From NCBI RefSeq assembly GCF_007829815.1, contig NZ_VIWT01000002.1, positions 186,001 through 250,000 of the forward strand: 64,000 nt of DNA. The letters are read 5' to 3'. The first letter of the stretch is position 1, and each line of letters opens with the position of its first letter. The translations under genes were made by a program, and so were the position numbers. The notes below the pieces were generated by a model. It was not told the origin of the DNA. It was given only the letters and a program-made list of their open reading frames with translations, and did no database searches. Source of the DNA: Kitasatospora viridis (GTDB lineage Bacteria > Actinomycetota > Actinomycetes > Streptomycetales > Streptomycetaceae). Positions 9,502-18,049 of the stretch are shown here, in pieces.

Positions 9502-10605
9502 GGTAGTACCGCCGCCGCCACCGCCGGGGCCTGAGCCGCCGCCGAGGGCGGCGAGCGCCGCGCCGTAGGCGGGCTTGGGCTGGTCGTTGTCGTCGTACAT
9601 GGTGGCGGCGCCGTAGCCGGGGAAGGTGCCGGGGATCCAGGAGTGCGCGTCGTCGATGCCCCACTGGGAGACGCCGACGCAGCCGCTGACGGCGAGGCAG
9701 TCGCGCACCACCGTGGTGTAGTCGGTGGCCTGCTGGGCCAGCGAGCCGCCGCTCGCGGGGAGTTGGATGCGGTCGTCGAGCTCGGTGACGGCGACGTTCA
9801 GGCCGAGGTTGGCGAAGCGCTGCATGTTGGCCTGCATGTCGCCGGGGACCTGGCCGAGGATGAAGTGGCTCTCGAAGCCGATGCCGTCGAGCGGGACGCC
9901 CTGGGACTTGAGCTGGGAGGCCAGGGAGTAGAGGGCGTTGCTCTTGGCGTTCTCGCCCTCGACGTTGTAGTCGTTGAGGTAGAGCTTGGCGCCCGGGTCG
10001 GCGGCGTGGGCGGTGCGCAGGGCGTCGGCGAGGTAGCCGGGGCCCATCGCGTTGTAGAAGGCGTCCTGGCGCAGGCTGCCGTCGTCGTTGAACGGCTCGT
10101 TGACGACGTCCCAGGAGTAGACCTGGCCCTTGTAGTGGGTGGCCTCGGTGGTGATGTGGGACTCCATCGCGCCCTGGACCTGGTTGCTCGGCAGGTTGCT
10201 GACCCAGGACGGGAGTTGGCTGTGCCAGACCAGGTTGTGGCCGCGCACCCGCATGCCGTTCGACTTGGCGAAGTTGACGATCTGGTCGCCGGGGCCGAAG
10301 TTGTAGTTGCCGGGCGAGGGTTCGGTGGTGTCCCACTTCATCTCGTTGCCGGGGGTGACCATGTCGAACTGGGCGGCGGCGATGCTGGTTTCGCCGCTCA
10401 CGCCGAGATCGCCGTCGGTCAGCGCGGTGCCGAAGTAGCGGGAGTCCGACTCGGCTGCGGCGCGCAGGGTCGAGGCGGTGGTGCTGCTGGTGGCGGCGGT
10501 GGCGGGAGCGGTCGCGGCCGGTAGGCCGACCACGACCGCCAGTGCGGCGGTGAGCGCGAGGGTCCGGGCACGGTGCAGTGCCCTGGGCGTGGGTTTGAGC
10601 TGCAT
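9112..10605 (-). CDS. Secreted endo-1,4-beta-xylanase, GH10 with C-terminal ricin-type CBM13
   Basis: Cuts internal beta-1,4 bonds in xylan outside the cell. 497 residues: signal peptide ending near residue 38 (ATAPATAATS), GH10 barrel about 50-350, Gly-rich linker about 355-365, and three QxW-type ricin repeats 367-497 with CLD and QQW motifs. The acid/base Glu is in SWDVVNEPF (E170) and the nucleophile Glu in VAVTELDDR (E275). The ATG at 10605 has GGAGG 7 bases upstream. The ricin module is almost identical in DNA to that of the GH54 gene at 11077, pointing to recent recombination. Its promoter lies in the 470-bp region shared with that gene. Confidence 0.95.
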   Translation of the reverse strand: MQLKPTPRALHRARTLALTAALAVVVGLPAATAPATAATSSTTASTLRAAAESDSRYFGTALTDGDLGVSGETSIAAAQFDMVTPGNEMKWDTTEPSPGNYNFGPGDQIVNFAKSNGMRVRGHNLVWHSQLPSWVSNLPSNQVQGAMESHITTEATHYKGQVYSWDVVNEPFNDDGSLRQDAFYNAMGPGYLADALRTAHAADPGAKLYLNDYNVEGENAKSNALYSLASQLKSQGVPLDGIGFESHFILGQVPGDMQANMQRFANLGLNVAVTELDDRIQLPASGGSLAQQATDYTTVVRDCLAVSGCVGVSQWGIDDAHSWIPGTFPGYGAATMYDDNDQPKPAYGAALAALGGGSGPGGGGGGTTGALRGTGSGRCLDVPNGSTTAGTQVQIYDCWGGSNQTWTHTSSDQLTVYSGSTQLCLDAYGRGTTNGTKVDVWPCNGQTNQQWHLNSDGSVTNTQSGLCLDVTGAATTNGTLAQLWTCSGATNQQWTLG

Positions 10606-10859
10606 GGTCGACCTCCAGCGGTCGTTGTGGGGGGAAGGCGCACGCCGACGGCACGGCGCGCCGACCGTGCGGGGGCACGGGAGCGGGGGCCAACGGGTGC
10701 GCGGGGAGTGGGGGATGGCGCCGCCCCGGCCGTCCGGCAACGGCACTCGGCGGGAGCGGCTCCCGAGGACCGACCGGCACCTGGTGGGTGGAGGCAGCAG
10801 CCGGTCGGCCTCAGCCAGGAAAGCGGCAGTTCGAATGATGCGTCAAGAATGGGTTGATA

Positions 10860-10880
10860 GTTTCGGCAATGTTTCGAAAC
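10860..10880 (-). promoter_or_regulatory. GTTTCGAAAC palindrome upstream of the xylanase gene
   Basis: GTTTCGAAAC (10871-10880) is a perfect 10-bp palindrome, and the half-site GTTTCG is repeated 11 bp away at 10860. Inverted GAAA/TTTC elements are known upstream of Streptomyces xylanase genes, so this is a candidate xylan-response element; the assignment is inferred. The intergenic region 10606-11076 (471 bp) holds this element, the xylanase leader, a TTGACA at 10951 and the operator at 11028. No other gene is seen. Confidence 0.45.
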
Positions 10881-11027
10881 CTCCGAGGTCAACGACGGCC
10901 GGGAGGCACTGCCGCGCCAGGCCGACCAAACCCGGTTCCTGCGCAACCACTTGACAGTCGGTCATGCACACTGCACCGTCTCCTCCCATGACATCCTCCC
11001 CGTGGACCGGCATCCCGGAGCTGAGGA

Positions 11028-11041
11028 TGTTAGCGCTAACA
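11028..11041. promoter_or_regulatory. Perfect LacI-type operator upstream of GH54 arabinofuranosidase
   Basis: TGTTAGCGCTAACA is a perfect 14-bp palindrome, 35 bp upstream of the GH54 start codon. It is the best match among the related sites in this window (4789, 4924, 12600, 27889). No clear -35/-10 pair overlaps it. A TTGACA lies about 75 bp upstream. Confidence 0.8.
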
Positions 11042-11076
11042 ACCCCACCCGTTCGCGCTACCAGGGAGAATCCGCG

Positions 11077-12570
11077 ATGAAGATCCCCCATGCCTGGCGC
11101 CGCCTGCGCCGGCCCCTGCGAACCACCGCCCTCGCCCGGGCGGGCGCCGCGGCGGTCATCGTCCTCGGCGCGCTGGTCACCGCCGGAACCACGGCCGCAC
11201 CGGCCCAGGCCGCCACCCAGGGGCCGTGCGACCTCTACGCCGCCGGCGGCACCCCGTGCGTGGCCGCCCACTCCACCACGCGGGCGCTGTACGGCTCCTA
11301 CGGCGGCCCGCTCTACCAGGTGCGGCGCGCCTCCGACGGCGCCACCAAGGACATCGGCCTGCTGAGCGCCGGCGGCTACGCCGATGCCGCCGCGCAGGAC
11401 GCGTTCTGCGCCGGCACCAGCTGCGTCATCACCGTCATCTACGACCAGTCCGGCCGGCACAACAACCTCACCCAGGGCCCCGGCGGCGGGGCCGCGCCCA
11501 ACGCCGACAACCTGGCCGACGCCACCGCCGCGCCGATCACCCTGGGCGGCCACCAGGCCTACGGCGTCTACATCCCGCCCGGCACCGGCTACCGCGACGA
11601 CAACACCAACGGCATCGCCACCGGCGACCAGCCGGAGGGCATGTACGCCGTCCTGGACGGATCGCACTACAACGGCGGCTGCTGCTTCGACTACGGCAAC
11701 GCCGAGACCAGCAACCACGACGACGGCAACGGCACCATGGAGGCCGTCTACTTCGGCAACATCAAGGTCTGGGGCTACGGCAGCGGCAACGGCCCGTGGG
11801 TGATGGCCGATCAGGAGAACGGCCTGTTCTCCGGCGTCAACGCGGGCTACAACGCCAACGACCCGAGCATCAACGACCGGTTCGTGACCGCGATGGTCAA
11901 GGGCGGGCCCAACCAGTGGGCGATCCACGAGGGCAACGCCCAGTCCGGCGGCCTGGCCACCGGCTACAGCGGGCCGCGCCCCAACGTCAACGGCTACAAC
12001 CCGATGCACAAGGAGGGCGCCATCATCCTGGGCATCGGCGGCGACAACAGCAACGGCGCCGACGGCACCTTCTACGAGGGCGTGATGACCTCGGGCTACC
12101 CGAGCGACGCCACCGAGAACGCGGTCCAGGCCAACATCACCGCCGTCGGCTACGGCACCTCCAGTACCGGCGGTGCCAGTGGTGCGTTGCGCGGTACGGG
12201 TTCGGGCAGGTGCCTGGACGTGCCGAACGGCTCGACCACGGCCGGCACCCAGGTGCAGATCTACGACTGCTGGGGCGGCTCGAACCAGACCTGGACCCAC
12301 ACCTCTTCCGACCAGCTGACCGTCTACAGCGGCAGCACCCAGCTGTGCCTGGACGCCTACGGCAGGGGCACCAGCAACGGCACCAAGGTCGACGTGTGGC
12401 CCTGCAACGGCCAGACCAACCAGCAGTGGCACCTGAACTCCGACGGCAGCGTCACCAACGCCCAGTCCGGCCTGTGCCTGGACGTCACCGGCGCCGCCAC
12501 CACCAACGGAACCCTCGCCCAACTCTGGACCTGCTCCGGCGCCACCAACCAGCAGTGGACCCTCGGCTGA
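11077..12570 (+). CDS. Secreted alpha-L-arabinofuranosidase, GH54 catalytic domain with ricin-type CBM13
   Basis: Removes arabinose side groups from arabinoxylan or arabinan outside the cell. 497 residues: Arg-rich signal peptide ending AAPAQAATQ, then a GH54 catalytic region recognised by GPCDLYAAGGTPCVAAHSTT, CVITVIYDQSGRHNNLTQ, EGMYAVLDGSHYNGGCCFDY, MEAVYFGN and ILGIGGDNSNG. The catalytic Glu and Asp are expected in the last two segments from family knowledge. Fungal GH54 enzymes carry a C-terminal CBM42, whereas this one has a ricin CBM13 (about 367-497). The ATG at 11077 follows GGGAGAA. A perfect arabinose-type operator lies just upstream. Confidence 0.92.
   Translation: MKIPHAWRRLRRPLRTTALARAGAAAVIVLGALVTAGTTAAPAQAATQGPCDLYAAGGTPCVAAHSTTRALYGSYGGPLYQVRRASDGATKDIGLLSAGGYADAAAQDAFCAGTSCVITVIYDQSGRHNNLTQGPGGGAAPNADNLADATAAPITLGGHQAYGVYIPPGTGYRDDNTNGIATGDQPEGMYAVLDGSHYNGGCCFDYGNAETSNHDDGNGTMEAVYFGNIKVWGYGSGNGPWVMADQENGLFSGVNAGYNANDPSINDRFVTAMVKGGPNQWAIHEGNAQSGGLATGYSGPRPNVNGYNPMHKEGAIILGIGGDNSNGADGTFYEGVMTSGYPSDATENAVQANITAVGYGTSSTGGASGALRGTGSGRCLDVPNGSTTAGTQVQIYDCWGGSNQTWTHTSSDQLTVYSGSTQLCLDAYGRGTSNGTKVDVWPCNGQTNQQWHLNSDGSVTNAQSGLCLDVTGAATTNGTLAQLWTCSGATNQQWTLG
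12181..12570 (+). repeat. Ricin-module repeat, copy 2 (inverted partner of 9112-9501)
   Basis: Encodes the CBM13 module of the GH54 enzyme. It is 386/390 identical to the xylanase module on the opposite strand, giving a long inverted repeat that flanks about 2.7 kb. Confidence 0.95.
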
Positions 12571-12586
12571 GCCGGCTCGGGCTGGC

Positions 12587-12615
12587 TTGACATGGTCTGT
12601 GTGAGCGTTAACAAT
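12587..12615 (+). promoter_or_regulatory. Promoter with LacI-type operator upstream of galM
   Basis: TTGACA (12587-12592), a 17-bp spacer and AACAAT (12610-12615), with operator TGTGAGCGTTAACA (12600-12613) across spacer and -10. This is the same arrangement, down to the spacing, as at araB. The rest of the 254-bp gap to the next gene is an untranslated leader with nothing else recognised. Confidence 0.75.
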
Positions 12616-12824
12616 CTTGCTCGACAGCAATGAGAGCTCCGCCGGTCGAACGTGGCTGCCCCCAGGCTTCCCATGTTCGACCGGCGGCCGCGGGTCCGCC
12701 CCTATGAGGGTGGGGAGCGGAACGGAGCCCGTCGCCGGTGCGCTCCGGCCTTCCCCGGACCGGAGCCGCACCGGCGGCGGGTGGCCGGCGGCGCCGCTCG
12801 TTCCGACAGCCGAGGGAGCAGCCA

Positions 12825-13910
12825 GTGCCGGGAGACCCACACCCGTGCCACGATGACCTGACGGTCACTCAGGAGACCGCCGCCACCCTGCCGGACGGCC
12901 GGCGGGTGACCCGGTGGACCTTCGGCTCCGCGCGGCACGTCACGGTGGAGGTGCTCGACCTCGGCGCCCGGCTCCAGGCCCTGCACGTGCCGGACGCGAA
13001 CGGGCGGCGGGCCAACGTCGTCCTCGGCTGCGACGGTGTCGCGGACCTGCTCGGCGAAGCCGCCTACCTCGGTGCGACGGTCGGCCGCTACGCGAACCGG
13101 ATCGCCGGCGGCGTGCTGCCGCTGGACGGTGCCACGCACCACCTGGCCACCCAGGACGGCGGTCACACCCTGCACGGCGGGCCGGACGGCTTCGCCACCC
13201 GGCTGTGGGACGGCGTGGTGGTCCGGTCGGGCCGGCGGGTCGGCGTCCGCTTCCGCCTGCACAGCCCGGACGGCGACCAGGGGTTCCCCGGCGCCCTCGA
13301 CGCCGAGGTGACCTACCTGCTCGACCCGGCGGGCGACCTCTCGATCTCCTACCGGGCGACCACCGATGCCCCGACGGTGGTCAACCTCACCAACCACGCC
13401 TACTTCAACCTGGCCGGCGAGCGCTGCGGCACGGTGCTCGACCACCTGCTCCGGGTCGAGGCCAACGGCTACCTGCCGGTCGACGCGCGGCTGATCCCGC
13501 TCGGCCAGGTGGAGCCCGTCGGCGGTACGCCGTTCGACCTGCGCGGAGCGTCCCGGATCGGCGACCAGCTCGCGGCCGGCCACCCGCAGGTCCGCCGGGC
13601 GGCCGGCTTCGACCACAACTGGGTGCTCGACGGCACCGGTTTCCGCCGGGCGGCCGTCCTGGTCCACCCGGACAGCGGCCGGCGGCTCGACTGCCTGACC
13701 ACCGAGCCGGGCATCCAGGTCTACACCGGCGGCCACTTCGACGGCTCGCTGGCCGGCCGCTCCGGCCGCCCGTACTGGGCCCACGCGGGCATCGCGCTGG
13801 AGACCCAGCACTTCCCCGACTCGCCCAACCGCCCCGACTACCCCTCCACCGTCCTGCGCCCGGGGGAGGAGTACCGCTCGACGACGGTGTACCGGTTCTC
13901 GGCCGAGTGA
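12825..13910 (+). CDS. galM: Aldose 1-epimerase (mutarotase)
   Basis: Interconverts alpha and beta anomers of aldoses, so that sugars freed by retaining or inverting hydrolases can enter catabolism. About 361 residues. Family motifs are LGATVGRYANRIAGG, HTLHGGPDGF, VVNLTNHAYFNLAG (catalytic His), FDHNWVL and the catalytic Glu region ALETQHFPDSPN near the C-terminus. The GTG at 12825 is chosen for the GAGGGAG 8 bases upstream; an in-frame ATG at 12738 has no such signal. The operator upstream places it in the arabinose regulon. Confidence 0.9.
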   Translation: MPGDPHPCHDDLTVTQETAATLPDGRRVTRWTFGSARHVTVEVLDLGARLQALHVPDANGRRANVVLGCDGVADLLGEAAYLGATVGRYANRIAGGVLPLDGATHHLATQDGGHTLHGGPDGFATRLWDGVVVRSGRRVGVRFRLHSPDGDQGFPGALDAEVTYLLDPAGDLSISYRATTDAPTVVNLTNHAYFNLAGERCGTVLDHLLRVEANGYLPVDARLIPLGQVEPVGGTPFDLRGASRIGDQLAAGHPQVRRAAGFDHNWVLDGTGFRRAAVLVHPDSGRRLDCLTTEPGIQVYTGGHFDGSLAGRSGRPYWAHAGIALETQHFPDSPNRPDYPSTVLRPGEEYRSTTVYRFSAE

Positions 13911-13936
13911 GCGCAGGGGTGCGCCGGCGGCTCCAA

Positions 13937-13984
13937 CGTGCCAGTGTGCCAAGCCCGCAGACGCGGTCCTGGCACACTGGCACG
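13937..13984. promoter_or_regulatory. 15-bp inverted repeat touching the next start codon
   Basis: CGTGCCAGTGTGCCA (13937-13951) pairs perfectly with TGGCACACTGGCACG (13970-13984), separated by 18 nt. The right arm ends at the base before the ATG of the SRPBCC gene. It could be a terminator for galM, an operator, or a structure hiding the ribosome site; no Shine-Dalgarno is visible outside the stem. Confidence 0.6.
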
Positions 13985-14335
13985 ATGACGAGGAAGCTGA
14001 TGATCGCGCTCACCGACACGGTGGACGCCCCGGTCGACCGGGTGTTGGACCTCATCGCCGACAGGTACGGCCCGGCGGTGGGGCTGGACCCCTCGCGGGT
14101 CGAGGTCGACCGGGAGCACGGTCGCATCGCCTACCAGGGCGGCTGGTGGTACCGCGGGGAGTACGAGGTCACCGAGGAGGCCGGGCACACCCGGGTCACG
14201 CACCGAGTCCTCAACGTGGCCGGCCGGGGCAGCCGGTGGGCCGTCCCCCTGGCGAACAAGTTCTTCATCGGCTTCCGGGACCGGACCACGGCAGGCTTCC
14301 GCGAGTTGCTGCGCGAGGCCGGCGGGAGCCGCTGA
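13985..14335 (+). CDS. Small SRPBCC (START/polyketide cyclase-like) protein
   Basis: 116 residues. The N-terminus (MTRKLMIALTDTVDAPVDRVLDLIAD) has the beta-strand followed by PVDRVLDLIAD helix of SRPBCC lipid/ligand-binding proteins, and the C-terminal helix is FRDRTTAGFRELLREAG. The family is diverse and the ligand cannot be told from sequence. No signal peptide, so cytoplasmic. The ATG directly follows the right arm of a 15-bp inverted repeat. It converges on the ABC exporter genes. Confidence 0.7.
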   Translation: MTRKLMIALTDTVDAPVDRVLDLIADRYGPAVGLDPSRVEVDREHGRIAYQGGWWYRGEYEVTEEAGHTRVTHRVLNVAGRGSRWAVPLANKFFIGFRDRTTAGFRELLREAGGSR

Positions 14336-14381
14336 CCGCGCTGTCGGACGGCTCGCGCCCCCGCGGCCCGGTGACGAGTCC

Positions 14382-16214
14382 TCAGGGCCCCGCGTACGCC
14401 GTCGCCTGGATGCCGTAGAGCTCGGCGTAGCGGCCCCGCTCGGCGAGGAGTTCGCGGTGCGAGCCGATCTCGACGAGGCGGCCGCCGGCCAGCACCAGGA
14501 TGAGGTCGGCGCCGGTGACGGTGGAGAAGCGGTGCGAGACGATCACCGTGATCGCCCCGGTGCGGGCGGCGAGTTCGCGGGCCCGGGCCATCTGCCGCTG
14601 GAAGATCTCCTGTTCGCTGGGGGCGTCCAGCGAGGCGGTGGGCTCGTCGAGGACGAACAGCAGCGGGTCGCGGCGCATGGTGGCCCGGGCCAGGGCGGTC
14701 TTCTGCCACTGGCCCTCGGACAGGTCCACCCCGCCCAGCTCGCGGCCCAGTTGGGTGTCCAGGCCGTCGGGCAGGCGCGCGACGAACCCGGTGGCCTCCG
14801 CCTCGCCGACCGCCTCGGCGATCCGCTCGCGGTCCGCCAGGTGCGGCAGGTCGCCCAGGCCGACGGTCTCGGCGAACACCGTGTGGTAGCGGCCGAAGTC
14901 CTGGAAGGCCGCGCTGGTGCGGGCGTGCCAGTGCGCGGCGTCGAAGTCCGCGAGGTCGGTCCCGTCGACGGTGATCCGACCCGAGTCCGGCCGGTAGAAC
15001 CGGTTGAGCAGTTTGACCAGCGTGGTCTTGCCGGAGCCGTACTCGCCGACCACCGCGACCACGGTGCCCGCCGGGATGGTGAAGCTCAGCTCGGCCAGCG
15101 CGAGCCGGTCGGTTCCGGGGTACTCGTAACTGACCCGGTCGAAGACGATGCCCTCGGTGAGCCGGGGCGGCGGCGCCAACTCGCCGGTGCGGCTCGCGCG
15201 TTGGTCGGCGGTGTAGCGGCGCAGCCACAGGTACGGGTCGATGAAGCGCTGGGCGGCCACCGCGTCCGTGCTGCGGGCCACGGCGGACTGCACCGAACCG
15301 CGCAGAGTGGCGGCGACGGTCAGCGCGAGCACCACGTCGCCCGGCGCGCCGTGCCCGGTCGCGGTGCGGTGGATGACCAGGCCCAGGGCGGCCACGAAAC
15401 CGAGGGTGAAGAGCGCCCAGCCGCTCACCCGCCAGGCCGCTGCCGCCAGTTGTGCCCGGAACCGGCGCCGGGCGGCCTGCGCCCAGACGGCGGCCTGCCG
15501 CCGGGTCAGCTCCTCGCCCGCCCCCGCGACCCGGACCTCCTTGGCGGGTGCGGCCCCTGACACGGTCTCGAACAGGTGCTGGTTGAGCCGGACCGCCTCC
15601 GCGGCCTCGGTCTCGGCCCGGCTGTTCTCCAGTTGGCCCCGCCGGTCGAACCAGAGCGGGACGGCGGCGGCCGGCAGCAGGAGCAGCAGCAAGGGGCTTA
15701 CCGATCCCAACAGCAGGAGGGAGAGGCCGAGTTGCAGCACGCTGAACAGCGCGCCGACGCCGGACCAGAAGCCGTTGGCGATGTGCCAGGGCGCGCCGCG
15801 CACGATCATCGCCCGGTCCAGGAAGTCGCTGCGCTCCACGTGTTCCACGCCGTCCAGCAGGGCGAGCTCGCGGTTGATCGAGGCGTTCAGGTCCAGCACG
15901 CCGACCTGGTCGACGAGCAGCCCCTTGATGTTGCTGCCCAGGTCGCTGAGGACAGCCGTGACGGCGTAGACGGCGGCCGCACCGAGCGCGGCGGCGACCG
16001 CGGTGCCGGAGTCGCCCGCCACCGCGGCGTCGATCGCGGCGCGCAGGCAGAGGGCGGTGGCGGCGACCGTGCCGAGCGAGAGCAGCTGGGTGAGCAGCGA
16101 GCCGGTGGTCAGCCGGCGGGAACGGCGCCAGGACAGGTCGAACAGGTCCCGGGCGAGCCCCAGGTAGTCGCGGGCGGTCGGCCGGTCGTCGGATGGCTGC
16201 GGTCGGCGGGTCAC
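14382..16214 (-). CDS. ABC exporter half-transporter (fused membrane and ATPase domains), second of a pair
   Basis: 610 residues: about six membrane helices in the first 320 residues, then an ATPase with Walker A GEYGSGKTT, signature LSEGQWQKTALARA and Walker B LFVLDEPTASLD. The GQWQ form of the signature is frequent in actinobacterial peptide and antibiotic exporters. The GTG at 16214 overlaps the stop of the upstream partner (GTGA), so the two probably form a heterodimer. The substrate is unknown. No biosynthetic enzymes are adjacent, only a tiny ORF at 18046-18144. Confidence 0.88.
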   Translation of the reverse strand: MTRRPQPSDDRPTARDYLGLARDLFDLSWRRSRRLTTGSLLTQLLSLGTVAATALCLRAAIDAAVAGDSGTAVAAALGAAAVYAVTAVLSDLGSNIKGLLVDQVGVLDLNASINRELALLDGVEHVERSDFLDRAMIVRGAPWHIANGFWSGVGALFSVLQLGLSLLLLGSVSPLLLLLLPAAAVPLWFDRRGQLENSRAETEAAEAVRLNQHLFETVSGAAPAKEVRVAGAGEELTRRQAAVWAQAARRRFRAQLAAAAWRVSGWALFTLGFVAALGLVIHRTATGHGAPGDVVLALTVAATLRGSVQSAVARSTDAVAAQRFIDPYLWLRRYTADQRASRTGELAPPPRLTEGIVFDRVSYEYPGTDRLALAELSFTIPAGTVVAVVGEYGSGKTTLVKLLNRFYRPDSGRITVDGTDLADFDAAHWHARTSAAFQDFGRYHTVFAETVGLGDLPHLADRERIAEAVGEAEATGFVARLPDGLDTQLGRELGGVDLSEGQWQKTALARATMRRDPLLFVLDEPTASLDAPSEQEIFQRQMARARELAARTGAITVIVSHRFSTVTGADLILVLAGGRLVEIGSHRELLAERGRYAELYGIQATAYAGP

Positions 16215-18049
16215 GGGAGCTCCCTCTCGTCCGTACGGTCGTCGTAGCCGAGCCGGAAGCGCTCGGCCTGGATGGCGAAGAGGTCGGCGTACTTGCCCTC
16301 GCGGGCCATGAGTTCGTCGTGGGTGCCGGACTCGGTGATCCGCCCGCCGTCCAGCAGCACGATCCGGTCGGCCTGCCGGACGGTGGACAGGCGGTGCGAG
16401 ATCAGCACCACGCCGGCCCGGCCGCGGTGGCGCGCGAGGCGTTCGAAGACCTCGAACTCGGTGCGGACGTCGAGGTGCGCGGTCGGCTCGTCGAGCACCA
16501 GCAGGCCGGCACCGGTGTGCACGGCGTACAGGGCGCGGGCGAGCACGGCCTGCTGCCACTGGCCGCCGGAGAGGTCCACACCGCCGGTCCGGGTGCGCGC
16601 GAGCGGGGTCCGCCAGCCGTCCGGCAGGCGCTCCAGCACCGCGTCGAAGCCGGAGTCCCGCGCGGCGGTGGCCAAGGCGGCCTGGTCGACCGGCACGGTG
16701 GCGTGTCCGAGCGCGACGTTGTCCGCCGCCGACAGCTGGTACTTGACGAAGTCCTGGAACACCACCGAGACGTGCTCGCGCCAGGCCGCGGTGCCGATGT
16801 CGGCGAGGTCGGTCCCGTCGGCCGTGATCCGGCCGCCGGTCGGGCGGTAGAGCCCCGACAGCAGCTTGATCAGGGTGGACTTGCCGGCACCGTTGAGCCC
16901 CACCACGGCGAGCAGTTCACCGGGCCGGATCTCCAGGTCGAGTCCGTTCAGCACGGTCCGCCCGGTGCCCGGGTAGCCGAAGGACACGTTCTCGAAGGCG
17001 ACCAGCGGCGGCTCGGTGAACCGGACGGCGGCGGTCGGCTCCGCGTGCTCGGCCGGGCCGAGGGCTTCGCGCAGCTCCTGGTAGGCCCGCGTGCCCTCGC
17101 CCGCGGCGCGGATGTTGCGGACGTCCTCGCTGTAGCCGAACGCCAGCAGCAGCGACCAGGAGGCCGTCAGTACGGCGGTGAGGACGGCGACCGTGACCCG
17201 GCCGTGGGCCGCGTCGTGGGCCACTGCCAGGTAGACGGCGGCCAGCGGCAGGCCGACCAGCAGGAACTGGTTCCACTCGTTGACGAGCATGCGGCGCGAG
17301 GCCGACCAGACCGGGGCGAACATCTGCTGCAGGTACTGCTGGACCCGGTCGGTCAGCCAGCGGCCGAGGCCGAAGACCCGGATCTCCATGGCCGGGCCGA
17401 CGGTGGTCAGCGCGTTCTGCCAGACCTCCGCGTGCCGGCCGTGGTCGATGCCCCGGCGCCACAGGTCGGTGAAGACCACGGCCTGGCGGCTGCGCAGGTA
17501 CTGGTTGAGCGCGGCGGGCAGCAGCAGCACCGGCACGGCCCACCAGGCGTACTGCGCGAGCACCGAGCAGGAGGCGGCGACGCCGAACAGGCCGGTGGCC
17601 CGGCGCAGCAGGCCGAGGGCGCCGTCGGCCGGGGTGCGTTCCGTCCAGTTGGCCGGTTCGGCCCGGGCCTGCCGGATCAGCCGCTGCACCCGCGGCGTCT
17701 CGAGCGCCTCGATGGTCGGCACCCGGGCGGTGAGCCTGAGCAACCGGGTCCGGTGCGCGCCGTCGATCCGGGCGTGCGCGAGCTGTTCGAAGGGGGCGGT
17801 CAGTGCCTCGATGACGTGTCCGACCAGCAGGACGAGGCCGAAGACGGCGAGCGGGCCGAGGGCGGCGGCGAACATGTCCGAGCCCGGGTGGCCCTGCACG
17901 CGGGCGATCAGCGCCGCGGTGGTCAGCGCCGCGGCGGCCGGGACGGCCGCCTGCACGGCGAGCAGCCCGACCAGGGCGATCAGCAGCGGGGCCCGCGCGT
18001 CGCGCAGCGGACGCAGGAGCAGGACGGTGCGTTCTGGGACGGGTATCAC
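16211..18049 (-). CDS. ABC exporter half-transporter (fused membrane and ATPase domains), first of a pair
   Basis: 612 residues. The N-terminal membrane domain begins LLIALVGLLAVQAAVPAAAAL. The ATPase domain has Walker A GLNGAGKST, signature LSGGQWQQAVLARA and Walker B LLVLDEPTAHLD. The GTG at 18049 overlaps the TGA of a 32-codon ORF (GTGA) and the gene ends in GTGA with its partner, so three reading frames are chained. A role in exporting a small peptide or natural product is a family-based guess. Confidence 0.88.
   Translation of the reverse strand: MIPVPERTVLLLRPLRDARAPLLIALVGLLAVQAAVPAAAALTTAALIARVQGHPGSDMFAAALGPLAVFGLVLLVGHVIEALTAPFEQLAHARIDGAHRTRLLRLTARVPTIEALETPRVQRLIRQARAEPANWTERTPADGALGLLRRATGLFGVAASCSVLAQYAWWAVPVLLLPAALNQYLRSRQAVVFTDLWRRGIDHGRHAEVWQNALTTVGPAMEIRVFGLGRWLTDRVQQYLQQMFAPVWSASRRMLVNEWNQFLLVGLPLAAVYLAVAHDAAHGRVTVAVLTAVLTASWSLLLAFGYSEDVRNIRAAGEGTRAYQELREALGPAEHAEPTAAVRFTEPPLVAFENVSFGYPGTGRTVLNGLDLEIRPGELLAVVGLNGAGKSTLIKLLSGLYRPTGGRITADGTDLADIGTAAWREHVSVVFQDFVKYQLSAADNVALGHATVPVDQAALATAARDSGFDAVLERLPDGWRTPLARTRTGGVDLSGGQWQQAVLARALYAVHTGAGLLVLDEPTAHLDVRTEFEVFERLARHRGRAGVVLISHRLSTVRQADRIVLLDGGRITESGTHDELMAREGKYADLFAIQAERFRLGYDDRTDERELP

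Noticed and set aside
10951..10972. TTGACA-based promoter for GH54
   Set aside because: The -35 is perfect, but no -10 at 16-18 bp spacing is convincing and the operator lies over 70 bp downstream.
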